64,000 nt of DNA. It comes from Streptomyces sp. Ru73. GTDB taxonomy: Bacteria; Actinomycetota; Actinomycetes; Streptomycetales; Streptomycetaceae. Below the pieces are notes generated by a model. That model had not been told where the DNA came from, made no database searches, and saw only the letters and a list, made by a program, of their open reading frames with translations. Location of the stretch: contig NZ_PQSQ01000008.1 of NCBI RefSeq assembly GCF_002920575.1, forward strand, positions 62,001 through 126,000, written 5' to 3'. Shown piece by piece: positions 8,805-17,758 of this stretch; positions within the stretch are counted from its first letter, which is position 1; each line of letters starts with the position of its first letter. The position numbers were made by a program, and so were the translations under genes.

Positions 8805-10084
8805 GGCCTCAGCTCCGTCCGTGCCTCGGTCAGGAAGTCCTCGGCGACCTCCAGGGGTGACGCCTGCTCGAAGGACACCTGGTCGTAGTCGCGCTGGAAG
8901 GTCGACTGCAGCCCGTTGTCGCCGCGCGGGGGTGCGGCCGGCGGGTCCTTCAGCTTGCCCTGCAGGGACTCCTGGAGCCCGGCGACCTGCTGCTGGAAGC
9001 CGGTGACCTGCGGCAGGACCCGCTTCCGCTGCCGGTCGTTGACCGGGGTGCCGCGGTCGACGCCGAGAATGCCGGCGGCCTTGTCGGAGTTGAGCAGGAA
9101 GTCGATGAAGCGGGCCGCCTCGCGCGGATGCGCGCTGTCCGCGGCGATGCCGAGCAGCATCGACGGCTTGTAGTACTGGCCGGGCGTACCGTCCTCGCCC
9201 GCCGGCATCGGCGCGAGCGCCAGCCGGTCGCCGTAGATCGCCTCGTAACCGGCCGACGGCGCGTCCCAGTTGAACTCAGCGACGGCCCGCTTGCGGCCCA
9301 TCGGGGAGTCCTCGACCGAGCCCGCCATCTGCGTGGTGTCCTCGGCCCTGCTCACCAGCCCCTCCTTGCGCAGCTTCGAGGTGAAGGACCAGAAGCGCGC
9401 CAGGTCCGCCGCGGTGAACGCGGTCTGTCCGTCCGCGCCGTAGAGCCGCTTGCCCTGCCCGCGCAGCCACACCTCGAACCAGTCCTCGAACGAACCGGGG
9501 TCGGTCATCGGCCGCTCGTACCCGGCGGCCTTCAGCCTCCGCAGCGCGTCCGCCCAGTCGTCCCAGGTCCAGCCCGGCTTCGGCGTGGCCAGTCCGGCCT
9601 TCCGCCAGGCGGCTTTGTCATACGCCATGGCCTGCGTGCCGACGCCCATCGGCAGCGCGTACTGCACGCCGTCGACCTGCCCGGTCTTCAGCAGCCCGGC
9701 GTCCATCTCCTCCGTGGGCAGCTCCTTGCGGCGGGTGCCGAGGTCCAGCAGGATCTCGGAGCCCGCGTACTGGCTGATCTGCCGGTAGTCCAGCTGGATG
9801 AGGTCGGGCACGTCACCGCCGGCCGCCTGGGTCGCCAGCTTCTGCTTGTACGACTCGTAGGTGGAGTACGACGTCTGGATGTCGATGTCCGGGTTCGCCT
9901 TCTCGAAGGCGGCGACGGCCTGCTCGGTACGGGCCGCCCGGTCCGCGTTGCCCCACCAGGTGAAGCGGAGCGTGACCTTGCCGCCGCTGCCGGCGGACGT
10001 GGCGGCACCACCACCGCCGCCGCAGCCCGCGAGGGCCAGACACAGCACGAGGACCGCGGTCGCGGTGAATCTCCTGCGCGCCAT
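8801..10084 (-). CDS. Extracellular sugar-binding lipoprotein
   Basis: This 427-residue secreted lipoprotein has the signal peptide MARRRFTATAVLVLCLALAGC, with the lipobox LAGC at Cys21. The mature part has the family-1 solute-binding fold: VTLRFTWWGNADR, AFEKANPDIDI, and PDLIQLDYRQ. It would capture the transported sugar at the outer face of the membrane and deliver it to the two permeases encoded just downstream. The substrate is not evident; oligosaccharides are usual for this class. It lies 2 bp downstream of the cupin-protein gene. Confidence 0.92.
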   Translation of the reverse strand: MARRRFTATAVLVLCLALAGCGGGGGAATSAGSGGKVTLRFTWWGNADRAARTEQAVAAFEKANPDIDIQTSYSTYESYKQKLATQAAGGDVPDLIQLDYRQISQYAGSEILLDLGTRRKELPTEEMDAGLLKTGQVDGVQYALPMGVGTQAMAYDKAAWRKAGLATPKPGWTWDDWADALRRLKAAGYERPMTDPGSFEDWFEVWLRGQGKRLYGADGQTAFTAADLARFWSFTSKLRKEGLVSRAEDTTQMAGSVEDSPMGRKRAVAEFNWDAPSAGYEAIYGDRLALAPMPAGEDGTPGQYYKPSMLLGIAADSAHPREAARFIDFLLNSDKAAGILGVDRGTPVNDRQRKRVLPQVTGFQQQVAGLQESLQGKLKDPPAAPPRGDNGLQSTFQRDYDQVSFEQASPLEVAEDFLTEARTELRP

Positions 10085-10086
10085 GG

Positions 10087-10833
10087 TCACTCGCCGTAGT
10101 AGGGGAGCGTGGTGCCGGGCAGTTCGTACTCGTCGCGGCGGCCGCACATGCCGTACCCGCCGCGCCGCGTCGGCTCCGCGGCGCGCACCCGGCCCTCGGC
10201 CAGGTGCCCGGCGTCGCCCGCCGTGAGCGCGTCCAGGTGTGTCCCGGTGCGCTCGGCCGCGGCCAGGGCCCCTTCGCGCCACCGCTCCCGCCAGGCTTCG
10301 ACCCGGGGCGCGACGAGCCGGGCCGCCGCCGCGTGGAAGGCGCGCAGCGGCCCGTCGTCGCCGTCCGCCAGCGCCGTACGCAGCGCGCGGTACCCCTCGA
10401 CCGCGAGGTCCCGGCGCTTGCGTGCCGCCGCCTCGGCCTCGGGTCCCTTCTTCGCGGGCAGCGCGGCGGCCGCCGCGTACGCCCCGGGGTCGGCCAGCAC
10501 CTCGGGCGGGAAGGTGAAGACCGCGTCGCCCGCCTCCGGCAGCCCGCCGTTCTGCATCAGCACCGTCACCCGCAGCCCGGCGCCGTTGACCATGCGGTGC
10601 ACGGTCCCCGGCGTGAACCACGCGATCACGCCCGGTTCCAGCGGCGTCTCCCGGTACCCGTCCGCGATGCTCAGCGTCTGCACGGCGCCCCGGCCGCCGG
10701 TGACGACGTACGCCTCCGTGCACGCCAGATGGAGGTGCGGGCTGCCCCCGCACACGCCGTCGGCGGCCTCCCACTCGTAGGCCCCGATGTGCGAAAGACC
10801 GATGCCGCCCGGCAGCGGTGCGTCCATGACCAT
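10087..10833 (-). CDS. Cupin-domain protein of the sugar operon
   Basis: This 248-residue protein has an N-terminal cupin barrel (about residues 20-110) with HLHLACTEAYVVTGGRG and later FTPGTVHRMVN, which supply the His/Glu/His metal ligands. The C-terminal half is Ala/Arg-rich and helical, without a recognisable domain. I chose ATG 10833 because AGGGGAG lies six bases upstream; ATG 10827 is possible. Its place between the PmoA-family gene and the binding-protein gene suggests a role in sugar modification or isomerisation, but no reaction can be assigned. Confidence 0.7.
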   Translation of the reverse strand: MVMDAPLPGGIGLSHIGAYEWEAADGVCGGSPHLHLACTEAYVVTGGRGAVQTLSIADGYRETPLEPGVIAWFTPGTVHRMVNGAGLRVTVLMQNGGLPEAGDAVFTFPPEVLADPGAYAAAAALPAKKGPEAEAAARKRRDLAVEGYRALRTALADGDDGPLRAFHAAAARLVAPRVEAWRERWREGALAAAERTGTHLDALTAGDAGHLAEGRVRAAEPTRRGGYGMCGRRDEYELPGTTLPYYGE

Positions 10834-10847
10834 GACCGGCTCCCCTC

Positions 10848-11795
10848 TTACCAGGCCAGCGACTTCAGGTGGGCTTCGATGCGGTGCGGTTCCCACGCCC
10901 CGTCCGCGACCACCACCCGGTACCGGTACGCGAACGACTCGCCCGGCTCCAGCGCGAACTCCTCGAAGAACGCCCACGAGAACGCCACCGTCGGCACCGG
11001 CTCGGAGCGGACGAACCAGTGCGAGGCGTGCACCGCTTCCGTGTTCTCCGGGGCGTGCGCGAAGACCAGCGTGGAGTGCGCGTCCACGCCGTCGTGCGCA
11101 CCGACCAGCGCCACCCACGGCTGCTCGGCGGCCGGTGTGCCCATCGTCTCCTGGTCGGTGCTCGGTCCGGCCGGGGTCAGCACCTGCCCGCCGGTGAAGT
11201 CGCGCGGCCCGCGCCAGTGCAGCCCGGTGTAACCCGCCATCTCCCGGCCCGCCGTCGTCGGCGACCCGAAGTGCAGCGCCTGGTCACGGACGTTGGTGAG
11301 GTGGATCGACCAGTCGATCGCGTACGCGCCGGCCTCGGCGTCGGCCGAGTGCACCGCGACCGCACGCCGCTCCCGCGCCCACTCCTCGCCCCCGTTCTCC
11401 ACCCAGGTCAGCGCCTCGGTGAAGGCCAGCCGGCCGTCGGTGACCTCGAAGGAGCCGAAGCCGTCGTGCCGCATCGACCCGACGCGGTCGTGCAGCGGCA
11501 GGTAACCCTCGCCGTGCACATAGGAGTTGCCGCCCCAGAAGTTCTGCCCGGACAGATGGCTGGCGGTCATCTGCAGGCCCTTGTGCCAGCGGTGGTCGTG
11601 CGGCCGGTAGCCGCTGACCAGATTGCCGGAGAGGGTGCGCAGCGGGTGCACGTACGGCTTGCGCGACTCGAAGGCCACCGGGTCCGGCGCGTACACGTAG
11701 GACAGCAGCTCGGTGCCGGCGGCGGCCACGCGGATGCGCTCGCCGTGGGTGTGGGTGACGGTGATCGGCGTCGGGTTGCTCGGGGTTGCGCTCAT
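10848..11795 (-). CDS. PmoA-family (DUF6807) protein
   Basis: This 315-residue protein contains the family hallmarks RPYVHPLRTLSG-like (KPYVHPLRTLSGN), DHRWHKGLQ and, later, GLHWRGPRDFTGG. The name PmoA (methane oxygenase) is historical. Members in actinobacteria sit in sugar catabolic operons next to Gfo/Idh oxidoreductases, as here, and the His-rich DHRWHKG motif suggests metal or sugar binding. No signal peptide is visible, so it should act in the cytoplasm. The reaction is unknown to me. It is 7 bp from the upstream oxidoreductase gene. Confidence 0.75.
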   Translation of the reverse strand: MSATPSNPTPITVTHTHGERIRVAAAGTELLSYVYAPDPVAFESRKPYVHPLRTLSGNLVSGYRPHDHRWHKGLQMTASHLSGQNFWGGNSYVHGEGYLPLHDRVGSMRHDGFGSFEVTDGRLAFTEALTWVENGGEEWARERRAVAVHSADAEAGAYAIDWSIHLTNVRDQALHFGSPTTAGREMAGYTGLHWRGPRDFTGGQVLTPAGPSTDQETMGTPAAEQPWVALVGAHDGVDAHSTLVFAHAPENTEAVHASHWFVRSEPVPTVAFSWAFFEEFALEPGESFAYRYRVVVADGAWEPHRIEAHLKSLAW

Positions 11796-11802
11796 GCTGC
11801 GG

Positions 11803-12975
11803 TCACTGCTCCTTCGGTGCCCAGTCGGGGTGGTTGCCGTGCATGGCGTGGTAGTACGGGTCGTCCGGGCCGATCTCGCCGGCGTGGACAGGACGGCCGG
11901 TGAACGCCGACTTGTAGAGCGCGGCGAGGAACTCCAGCGTGCGGCGCGCCCCGGCGCCGCTGCCCGGCGGCCGGACGCCCTTCTCCATCGCGTCGAGGAA
12001 GCCGTCGAGCTGTGCGGCGTGCGAGCTGGGCACGTCGGCGGCGGGGGTGTGCCAGTGCGCGGTGCGCCGGTCGTCGTCGCGGGCGTGCGGGGCCGCGGTG
12101 TACGCCCAGTCGTCGTTGGAGTGCCCGTACAGGTGCGTCAGCTCGACCGTGGCGTCCGCGCAGTCGATGCGGATGCGGCTGACCTCGTCGGGGCTGAGCA
12201 CGCTGTTGACGACGGTGGCCATCGCCCCGTCGGCGAACCGCACCAGCGCGGTGGAGACGTCCTCGCTCTCCACGTCGTGCACCAGCCGGCCCGCCATCGC
12301 CCGGACCTCCTCCCAGTCGCCGAGCAGGTGCAGCAGCAGGTCCATCTGGTGGATGCCGTGGCCCATGGTCGGCCCGCCGCCCTCGGTGGCCCACCGGCCG
12401 CGCCAGGGCACGGAGTAGTAAGCCCGGTCCCGGTACCAGGTGGTCTGGCAGTGCGCGACCAGCGGCCGCCCCAGCTCCCCGGAGCGCAGCAGCTCCCGCG
12501 CGTGCACCGCGCCCGATCCGTACCGGTGCTGGAAGACGACGGCGGCGTACGGGCCGTCCGGTCCGTCCTCGCCGGTGCCCTCCGCCGCCGCGATCGCGTC
12601 GTACTCGGCGAGCGACAGGCACAGCGGTTTCTCGCACAGCACCCAGGCACCGGCCCGCAGCGCGGCCCTGGTCTGCTCGGCGTGCAGGGCGGGCGGGGTG
12701 CCGAGGAGGACGAGCCCCGGGCGTTCGGCGGCGAGCATCTCGTCCAGGCCGGTGTAGCCGGTGACGTCGGCGCCCGCCCGGTCGCGGAAGGCCGCGAGCC
12801 GCGCGGGATCGGTGTCGACGGCGGCCACCAGGCGCACCCGGTCGCTCAGTTGCCGCAGGGCCGGGAGGTGGCTCCCGGTGACGATGCCGCCGGTGCCGAC
12901 GACCGCGGCCCGGACGGGAAAGGAGGGGATGGTGCCGGTGGGTGACGGCTCGGCGGCCGGTTCCGCAACGGGCAT
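11803..12975 (-). CDS. Gfo/Idh/MocA-family oxidoreductase
   Basis: This 390-residue NAD(P)-dependent sugar oxidoreductase has a short N-terminal tail, then a Rossmann fold starting RAAVVGTGGIVTGSHLPAL (about residues 23-42) and the family motif CEKPLCLSLAEYDAI, whose EKP lysine is catalytic. The C-terminal half includes GGGPTMGHGIHQMDLLLHLLG, the usual GxxxDxGxHxxD-like substrate-site helix. It is the first gene of the leftward operon and lies 23 bp downstream of a LacI-type operator. Members oxidise or epimerise sugars, inositols or glycosides; the substrate is open. Confidence 0.88.
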   Translation of the reverse strand: MPVAEPAAEPSPTGTIPSFPVRAAVVGTGGIVTGSHLPALRQLSDRVRLVAAVDTDPARLAAFRDRAGADVTGYTGLDEMLAAERPGLVLLGTPPALHAEQTRAALRAGAWVLCEKPLCLSLAEYDAIAAAEGTGEDGPDGPYAAVVFQHRYGSGAVHARELLRSGELGRPLVAHCQTTWYRDRAYYSVPWRGRWATEGGGPTMGHGIHQMDLLLHLLGDWEEVRAMAGRLVHDVESEDVSTALVRFADGAMATVVNSVLSPDEVSRIRIDCADATVELTHLYGHSNDDWAYTAAPHARDDDRRTAHWHTPAADVPSSHAAQLDGFLDAMEKGVRPPGSGAGARRTLEFLAALYKSAFTGRPVHAGEIGPDDPYYHAMHGNHPDWAPKEQ

Positions 12976-12997
12976 GCCGTGACAGCTCCCTCGGATA

Positions 12998-13009
12998 GAA
13001 AGCGCTTAC
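12998..13009. promoter_or_regulatory. LacI-family operator
   Basis: GAAAGCGCTTAC is a near-perfect match to the LacI/GalR operator pattern GNAAGCGCTTNC. It lies 23 bp upstream of the first gene of the leftward sugar operon, where bound repressor would block transcription or early elongation. No LacI-family regulator is encoded in the window, so the regulator must be elsewhere. Confidence 0.7.
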
Positions 13010-13583
13010 CGGCGTGCGACACTAGGCCCGCGCCACGCGCCGCCACAAGACCTGTGCAGCAAGGGAGTTCTACGGGACGAACGCCGTCCGATATCCGGGA
13101 CGACCTGCCCGTGCCCTTGGCCGGTAGGCGTAGTTGCGGTGGCGGCTCACCGGCGCCGTGCGGCCGGGCCCGGTCTGCCGGTGCCCCGGCAAGGAACCCC
13201 GGTGCCGCGAGCCGGGGCTTGCCAGGCGCCGACGGGTGCGGGGCGCAATGCGGCACGCAAGGGGGAACAGCAGTGCCCCGCGTCAGCACACCGTCGTGAG
13301 AGACCGCGTCGAGCCCCCCGATGGTGCGGTCCCACCGCTTGACCGTTCGGCCGGGGCGACGCCGGGTACCTCGTCACGGCCGCCGGGCGCGCGGCCCGCG
13401 CGAGACCGACAGCCCTGACCGGTCGGCCGCACCCGCAGGGGCTGCACCCTCTTCGCCGGCCTGACCCGGCCCGACCCGGCCCGACCGGATAGGCCGGTCC
13501 GGCCGGGCAACTGACGCGTCCCATGGGCGCCCCGAGGTGCCGCCGGGCCGCCGAGGGGGCCGGGGTGGGAGAAGCCAGCGCGG
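13010..13583. other. Intergenic region without a supported gene
   Basis: The stretch lies between the sugar operon promoter and the end of the FAD oxidoreductase gene. Open frames here are short, rich in Arg, Pro and Gly, and show no family features. It holds a small direct repeat near 13462-13487, where GACCCGGCCC occurs twice and then in part. I see no RNA gene or clear terminator. Confidence 0.5.
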
Positions 13584-15212
13584 CTACGTGCGGCCCTTGC
13601 GGCCGCCGCGGCCGCGTTTCGAGAGGGCGCTCTGGGCCGTGGAGAGGGCGCGGGCGCGGCCGCCGGAGCGCAGGGCCGCCCGTGCCGCGTTCGCGCCCGG
13701 GGCGCCGTGCACGCCGCCGCCGGGATGGGCGGAGGCGGAGGCGAGGTAGAGGCCGGGCACGGGGGTCTCCGGGCGGCCCGTGCCGGGCAGCGGGCGGAAG
13801 ACCAGCTGCTGGTGCATGGCGGCCGTACCGCCGTTGATCGCGCCGCCGACCAGATTGCTGTCCGCCGCCTGGAGCGTGGGCGGCGCGAGGACGCGACGGG
13901 CCCTGATCCGGTCACGGAAGCCCGGCGCGAACCGCTCCACCTGCTGCTCCACCCGGTCGGCCATCCGCTCCTGCTCGTCCCGGTCCCAGCGGCCCGTCAG
14001 CCCGTCGGGCCCGGCGTCCCCCTTCACCGTCTGCGGTACGTGCGTGTACGCCCACGCCGACTCCGTACCGGCCGGCGAGCGGCTGGCGTCCGCGGTGGTC
14101 ATCTGGCCGAACAGCGCGAAGGGCCGGTCCGGCACCAGCCCCATGGAGAGCTGCGCGGCGAACCGGGTCAGCGCGTCCACGTCATCCGCCAGATGGACCG
14201 TGCCGGCCCGCGCGGCCTCCGGCGCCGTCCACGGCACCGGGCCGGACAGCGCCCAGTCGACCTTGAACGTGGCGAAGTCCCACTGGAAGCGGCGCAGGTC
14301 GTCGAAGATCCGCGGCGGCAGGTGACCGGCGCCGACCAGGTCGCGGTAGAGCGCCGGAGCGGGCACGTCCGCCAGGACCGCCCGCTCCGCCGGGACCCGC
14401 TCGCCGTCGGCCGTGCGGACGCCCACGGCCCGGCCGCCGCGCACCTCGACCTCCGTCACCCGTTCGCCGCAGCGCAGCACGCCGCCTCTTCTGGTGAGCC
14501 GCCGCACCAGCGCGTCGGTCAGCCCGCCCGCGCCGCCGACCGGCACCGGGAAGCCGACCGCCTGGCCGAGCATCGACAGCAGCCAGCCGTAGCCGCCGCT
14601 GCCCGCCGCCTCCGGGGCCAGGTCGGCGTGGAGCGCGTTGCCCGCCAGCAGCAGCCGGCCACCCTCGCCGCGGAACTCCTCCTCGCCGAAGCGGCGGACC
14701 GGCAGCACCAGGCTCCGGGCCAGCCGCAGCCCGCCGGCGCCGCGCAGCCGGACCGCCAGCCGGGCCGTGGCGCGTACCGGTGGGAACGGCGTGAACAGCG
14801 CGTGCATGATGTCCTGGCCCAGCCGGTCCCAGATGTGGCACAGGTGTTCCCACGCCTCGCCGTCGCCGTCCCCGAAGGCCGCCAGTCCGTTCGCGGTCAC
14901 CGCCCGGTCGCGGTCGAGCACGGCACACCGCCCGTCCGGCAGCGGGTGCGCGAGGACGTGCGGCGCGTGGCTCCAGCGCAGCCCGTCCCGGTACAGCTCC
15001 AGCCCGCGCACGATCGGGGAGGCAGCGGCCAGCGGATAAAAGGCACTGAAGAGGTCGCTGACGTACTCCGGATGGACGCCGCGGTCGCTCCGGACGGCGC
15101 CGCCGGGCCCCTTCTCGGCCTCCAGCACCGTCACGCTCCAGCCGGCGTCGGCGAGGAGGTTGGCGGCCACCAGGCCGTTGGGTCCCGCGCCGATCACCAC
15201 CGCGTCGGTCAT
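13584..15212 (-). CDS. FAD-dependent oxidoreductase of the phytoene-desaturase type
   Basis: This 542-residue protein opens with the dinucleotide-binding motif VVIGAGPNGLVAANLLADAG, followed by VLEAEKGPGGAVRS. Near the C-terminus, PVPGLYLASASAHPGGGVHGAPG is the characteristic FAD-contact segment of carotenoid desaturase-like amine oxidases. The substrate is not defined; no carotenoid biosynthesis genes lie nearby. The C-terminal tail is Arg/Gly-rich. The gene starts at ATG 15212, 2 bp after the TGA of the SRPBCC gene, so the two are probably co-transcribed and may act on the same hydrophobic substrate. Confidence 0.82.
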   Translation of the reverse strand: MTDAVVIGAGPNGLVAANLLADAGWSVTVLEAEKGPGGAVRSDRGVHPEYVSDLFSAFYPLAAASPIVRGLELYRDGLRWSHAPHVLAHPLPDGRCAVLDRDRAVTANGLAAFGDGDGEAWEHLCHIWDRLGQDIMHALFTPFPPVRATARLAVRLRGAGGLRLARSLVLPVRRFGEEEFRGEGGRLLLAGNALHADLAPEAAGSGGYGWLLSMLGQAVGFPVPVGGAGGLTDALVRRLTRRGGVLRCGERVTEVEVRGGRAVGVRTADGERVPAERAVLADVPAPALYRDLVGAGHLPPRIFDDLRRFQWDFATFKVDWALSGPVPWTAPEAARAGTVHLADDVDALTRFAAQLSMGLVPDRPFALFGQMTTADASRSPAGTESAWAYTHVPQTVKGDAGPDGLTGRWDRDEQERMADRVEQQVERFAPGFRDRIRARRVLAPPTLQAADSNLVGGAINGGTAAMHQQLVFRPLPGTGRPETPVPGLYLASASAHPGGGVHGAPGANAARAALRSGGRARALSTAQSALSKRGRGGRKGRT

Positions 15213-15213
15213 G

Positions 15214-15705
15214 TCACCGCCCCGCGGGGCGGTGGAGGCCCGGCACCGTCCCGGCGCCGCCGTCCGCCTCGGGCGGCATGCCCTCGACCACCTTCGCCAG
15301 CCGTTTGAGCATGTTGCGGTGGCGCAGTTGCAGCAGTGCGTCCAGCGCGAAGTTGTGGACCAGCCCGCCGAATCCGCGGAGCGGATGCTCGTCCAGGATG
15401 ACCAGTGTCTCCTCGCCCCACGGGCGGATGTCCAGCGCGATCCGGGCGGAGCCGAACGGGTCGCAGTGCGCCTCCAGCTCCAGGAATTGCGGCGGTTCGT
15501 GGCGCCGGACGACGGTGCGGCCGGGCAGCTCGAGGACGCCGAGCCGCAGCTTGTAGCGGATGGTCGCGCCCACGTCGGGCCAGCTGTCGTCCAGCGGTCC
15601 GGAGTCCGACGGGCCGACGACCCAGTCGCCGTAGCGGCGGCAATCCTCCAGTACCGTCCAGACGGCGGCCGGCTTCCGGGCGATGAGCTGGTGCCGTACG
15701 GCCAT
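15214..15705 (-). CDS. SRPBCC (START-like) family protein
   Basis: This 163-residue protein has the family pattern of an N-terminal strand and helix ending in AAVWTVLEDCRRYGDWVVG, a central antiparallel sheet (RYKLRLGVLELPG, LVILDEHPL), and a long C-terminal helix (ALLQLRHRNMLKRLAKVVE). Such proteins form a hydrophobic cavity and bind lipids or polyketides, or act as cyclases. It is coupled to the FAD oxidoreductase gene downstream and divergent from an SDR gene, and probably serves the same unidentified pathway. Confidence 0.75.
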   Translation of the reverse strand: MAVRHQLIARKPAAVWTVLEDCRRYGDWVVGPSDSGPLDDSWPDVGATIRYKLRLGVLELPGRTVVRRHEPPQFLELEAHCDPFGSARIALDIRPWGEETLVILDEHPLRGFGGLVHNFALDALLQLRHRNMLKRLAKVVEGMPPEADGGAGTVPGLHRPAGR

Positions 15706-15862
15706 GGATGCTCCATCCGCGTCGTGCCGGCGGGGCCGGCGCTGGGACTGCTGCTCACGCTGACGGGTGACCCGTTATGTGTGCATTATGCCCATCCGGG
15801 TACTTGATGGCCTCGACAACCACCGCGGCCCGGTCCGCGGCCCTACGGCGGAGGAGGCGGAC

Positions 15863-16885
15863 ATGATGGCCCGCAGTGAGGGCGGCGTCGTGGTGATCAC
15901 CGGCGCGTCCAGCGGAGTCGGACGGGCGTGCGCCGAGGCGTTCGCCGCGCGCGGGTGGCACGTCGTCCTGGCGGCCCGGCGCGCCGAGGAGCTGAACGAG
16001 GTCGCCCGCCGGTGCCGCCGGCACGGCAAGAGCCGCGCGCTCCCCGTGCCCACCGACGTGACCGACGCGGCCGCCGTCGACCGGCTCGCGCAGGAGGCCG
16101 TCGCCGCCTTCGGCCGGATCGACGTGTGGCTGAACAACGCCGCCGTCGCCGCCTTCGGCGCGCTGGACGAGATCCCCGCCGACGTCTGCCGCCAGGTGGT
16201 CGACACCAACGTGAACGGCTACGTCTACGGCGCCCGCGCCGCGCTCACCGCCATGCGCCGGCAGGGCAGCGGCACCCTGATCAACGTCTCCTCGGTCGTC
16301 GGCGCCTCCCCGGTCCCGTACAACGCCCCGTACGCGCTCACCAAGGCCGCCGTCCGGTCGCTCGGCATCAGCCTCCGCCAGGAACTGTGGCTGGAGGGCC
16401 ACCGGGACGTCCACGTCTGCACGGTGCTGCCCGCCACCATGGACACGCCCTTCTTCCAGGGCGCCGCCAACTACTCCGGCCGCAAGGTCATTCCGATGGC
16501 CCCGGTCTACACGCCCGAACGGGCGGTCCGCGCGATCCTGCGCCTGACGCGCGCGCCCCGCCGCGAGGTCTACGTCGGCCCCGCCGCTGCGGTCCTGGCC
16601 CGCTGCACCAAGCTCTTCCCGGCCCTGACCGAGAAGGTCCTGGCGTACCAGATGAACCGGTCCCACCTCTCCCGCACCGAACCGGCCGCCGACACCGCGG
16701 GCAACGTCCCGCACGCCCTCCCGGGCGGCGCCGTCCACGGCGGCTGGCACGGCGCACGGCGCACGGCCGGCCGTCGCCTGGCCACGGCGGCGGCAGCGGC
16801 CGGCGTGGCGTACGCGGCGGCCTGGGCGAGCCGCGGCCGGCAGCCCCTCTGCGGGCGCACGCGGGCCGTCGGACGCCGCGGATGA
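15863..16885 (+). CDS. SDR-family oxidoreductase with C-terminal membrane anchor
   Basis: This 340-residue short-chain dehydrogenase contains TGASSGVG (about residue 12), NNAA near residue 93, and YALTK as catalytic Tyr/Lys at about 160. After the normal 250-residue domain it continues with an extension ending in a hydrophobic helix (LATAAAAAGVAYAAAWA) and a basic tail, which suggests membrane attachment. The start at ATG 15863 has GGAGG about ten bases upstream; ATG 15866 is an alternative. Substrate is unknown. The gene is divergent from the SRPBCC/FAD pair and may belong to the same pathway. Confidence 0.82.
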   Translation: MMARSEGGVVVITGASSGVGRACAEAFAARGWHVVLAARRAEELNEVARRCRRHGKSRALPVPTDVTDAAAVDRLAQEAVAAFGRIDVWLNNAAVAAFGALDEIPADVCRQVVDTNVNGYVYGARAALTAMRRQGSGTLINVSSVVGASPVPYNAPYALTKAAVRSLGISLRQELWLEGHRDVHVCTVLPATMDTPFFQGAANYSGRKVIPMAPVYTPERAVRAILRLTRAPRREVYVGPAAAVLARCTKLFPALTEKVLAYQMNRSHLSRTEPAADTAGNVPHALPGGAVHGGWHGARRTAGRRLATAAAAAGVAYAAAWASRGRQPLCGRTRAVGRRG

Positions 16886-16887
16886 CC

Positions 16888-16950
16888 GCGGCCCGCGAGG
16901 AGTACGACCGCTGCGGCCCGCGAGGAGTGCGGCAGCTGCGGCCCGCCACC
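16888..16950. repeat. 25-bp tandem repeat after SDR stop codon
   Basis: Two full 25-base units beginning GCGGCCCGCGAGGAGT (16888 and 16913) and a partial third (16938) start two bases after the stop of the SDR gene. They differ at a few positions. No function is evident. Confidence 0.7.
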
Positions 16951-16991
16951 GGACGGCCGCGCCGGCCGGTTCTTCCGGCAGACTTGGCGAG

Positions 16992-17720
16992 GTGAATGAC
17001 GTCAGCCCGCAGCTCCGGGCACCCGCTCCCGAACGGTACGGACGGCTGCGCGTGGCGGCCGCCGATGTGAGCCCGGCCCGCTGGCTCACCGAACGCGCCC
17101 CGGGCCAGGGCGGCTTCGGCACGGTGGCGGGCGTCGCCGCACCCGGATTCGCCGCGTACGCCAGGGTGCTGCACCCGGCTTCGCTGGACGAACGGCCGGT
17201 GCGGTGGGCGGCGGTGGCCGCCGCCCACGGGCGCGCGATGACACCGGGCACGAAGTGGCACGAGCTGATCGGCGCCGAGCCCTTCTACCACAACGACTCC
17301 GAGTACGGCCTGCCCGGCGTCTGGGACGAGCACCCGGCGGAAGGCCCGACCCCGCCGGACGTCGCCCACGCCCTGATCCCGGTCCTCGCCCGGCACACCC
17401 GGACACCGGAACGCTGCTGGTTCGGCCTCTGGGAGGGATACGGACGGCGCGACTTCGGCCGGATCCGCACCTTCCGAACCCCGGGCCGGCAGGAAGTGCT
17501 GCTCTCCGGCACCCTGGCCGACGCCGTCTCACCGGCGGCCCACGACCCGTTCGACGAACTCCCCGACCTGTGGTGGCCCGAGGACCGCGCCTGGTGCCTG
17601 GGCGGCGACGTGGACCTGGTCAGCACCTACATCGGCGGCTCCCGAACACTGATCGCCGACCTCCTGACCACACCGGAACTGGAAGCACACCCGGTGTCCC
17701 CGGACGACCCGGTCAACTGA
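16992..17720 (+). CDS. Conserved hypothetical protein
   Basis: This 242-residue soluble protein starts at GTG 16992. I do not recognise a named family. It has no signal peptide or membrane segment; Trp and His are frequent (RWAAVAAAHGRAMTPGTKWHEL, CWFGLWEGYG, LPDLWWPEDRAWCLGGDVDL, STYIGGS). The last motifs look like the end of the small SMI1/KNR4-like or immunity-type proteins seen in actinobacteria, but this is only an impression. It stands alone between an SDR gene and a convergent permease gene. Confidence 0.65.
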   Translation: MNDVSPQLRAPAPERYGRLRVAAADVSPARWLTERAPGQGGFGTVAGVAAPGFAAYARVLHPASLDERPVRWAAVAAAHGRAMTPGTKWHELIGAEPFYHNDSEYGLPGVWDEHPAEGPTPPDVAHALIPVLARHTRTPERCWFGLWEGYGRRDFGRIRTFRTPGRQEVLLSGTLADAVSPAAHDPFDELPDLWWPEDRAWCLGGDVDLVSTYIGGSRTLIADLLTTPELEAHPVSPDDPVN

Positions 17721-17758
17721 GCCCACCGCGCCCGAACCGGGTACCGCTCGGCTCCCGA

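Noticed and set aside
12979..13299. 106-codon open frame in the spacer before the FAD oxidoreductase
   Set aside because: No family features, Arg/Gly/Pro-rich, and it starts within the LacI-operator promoter region.
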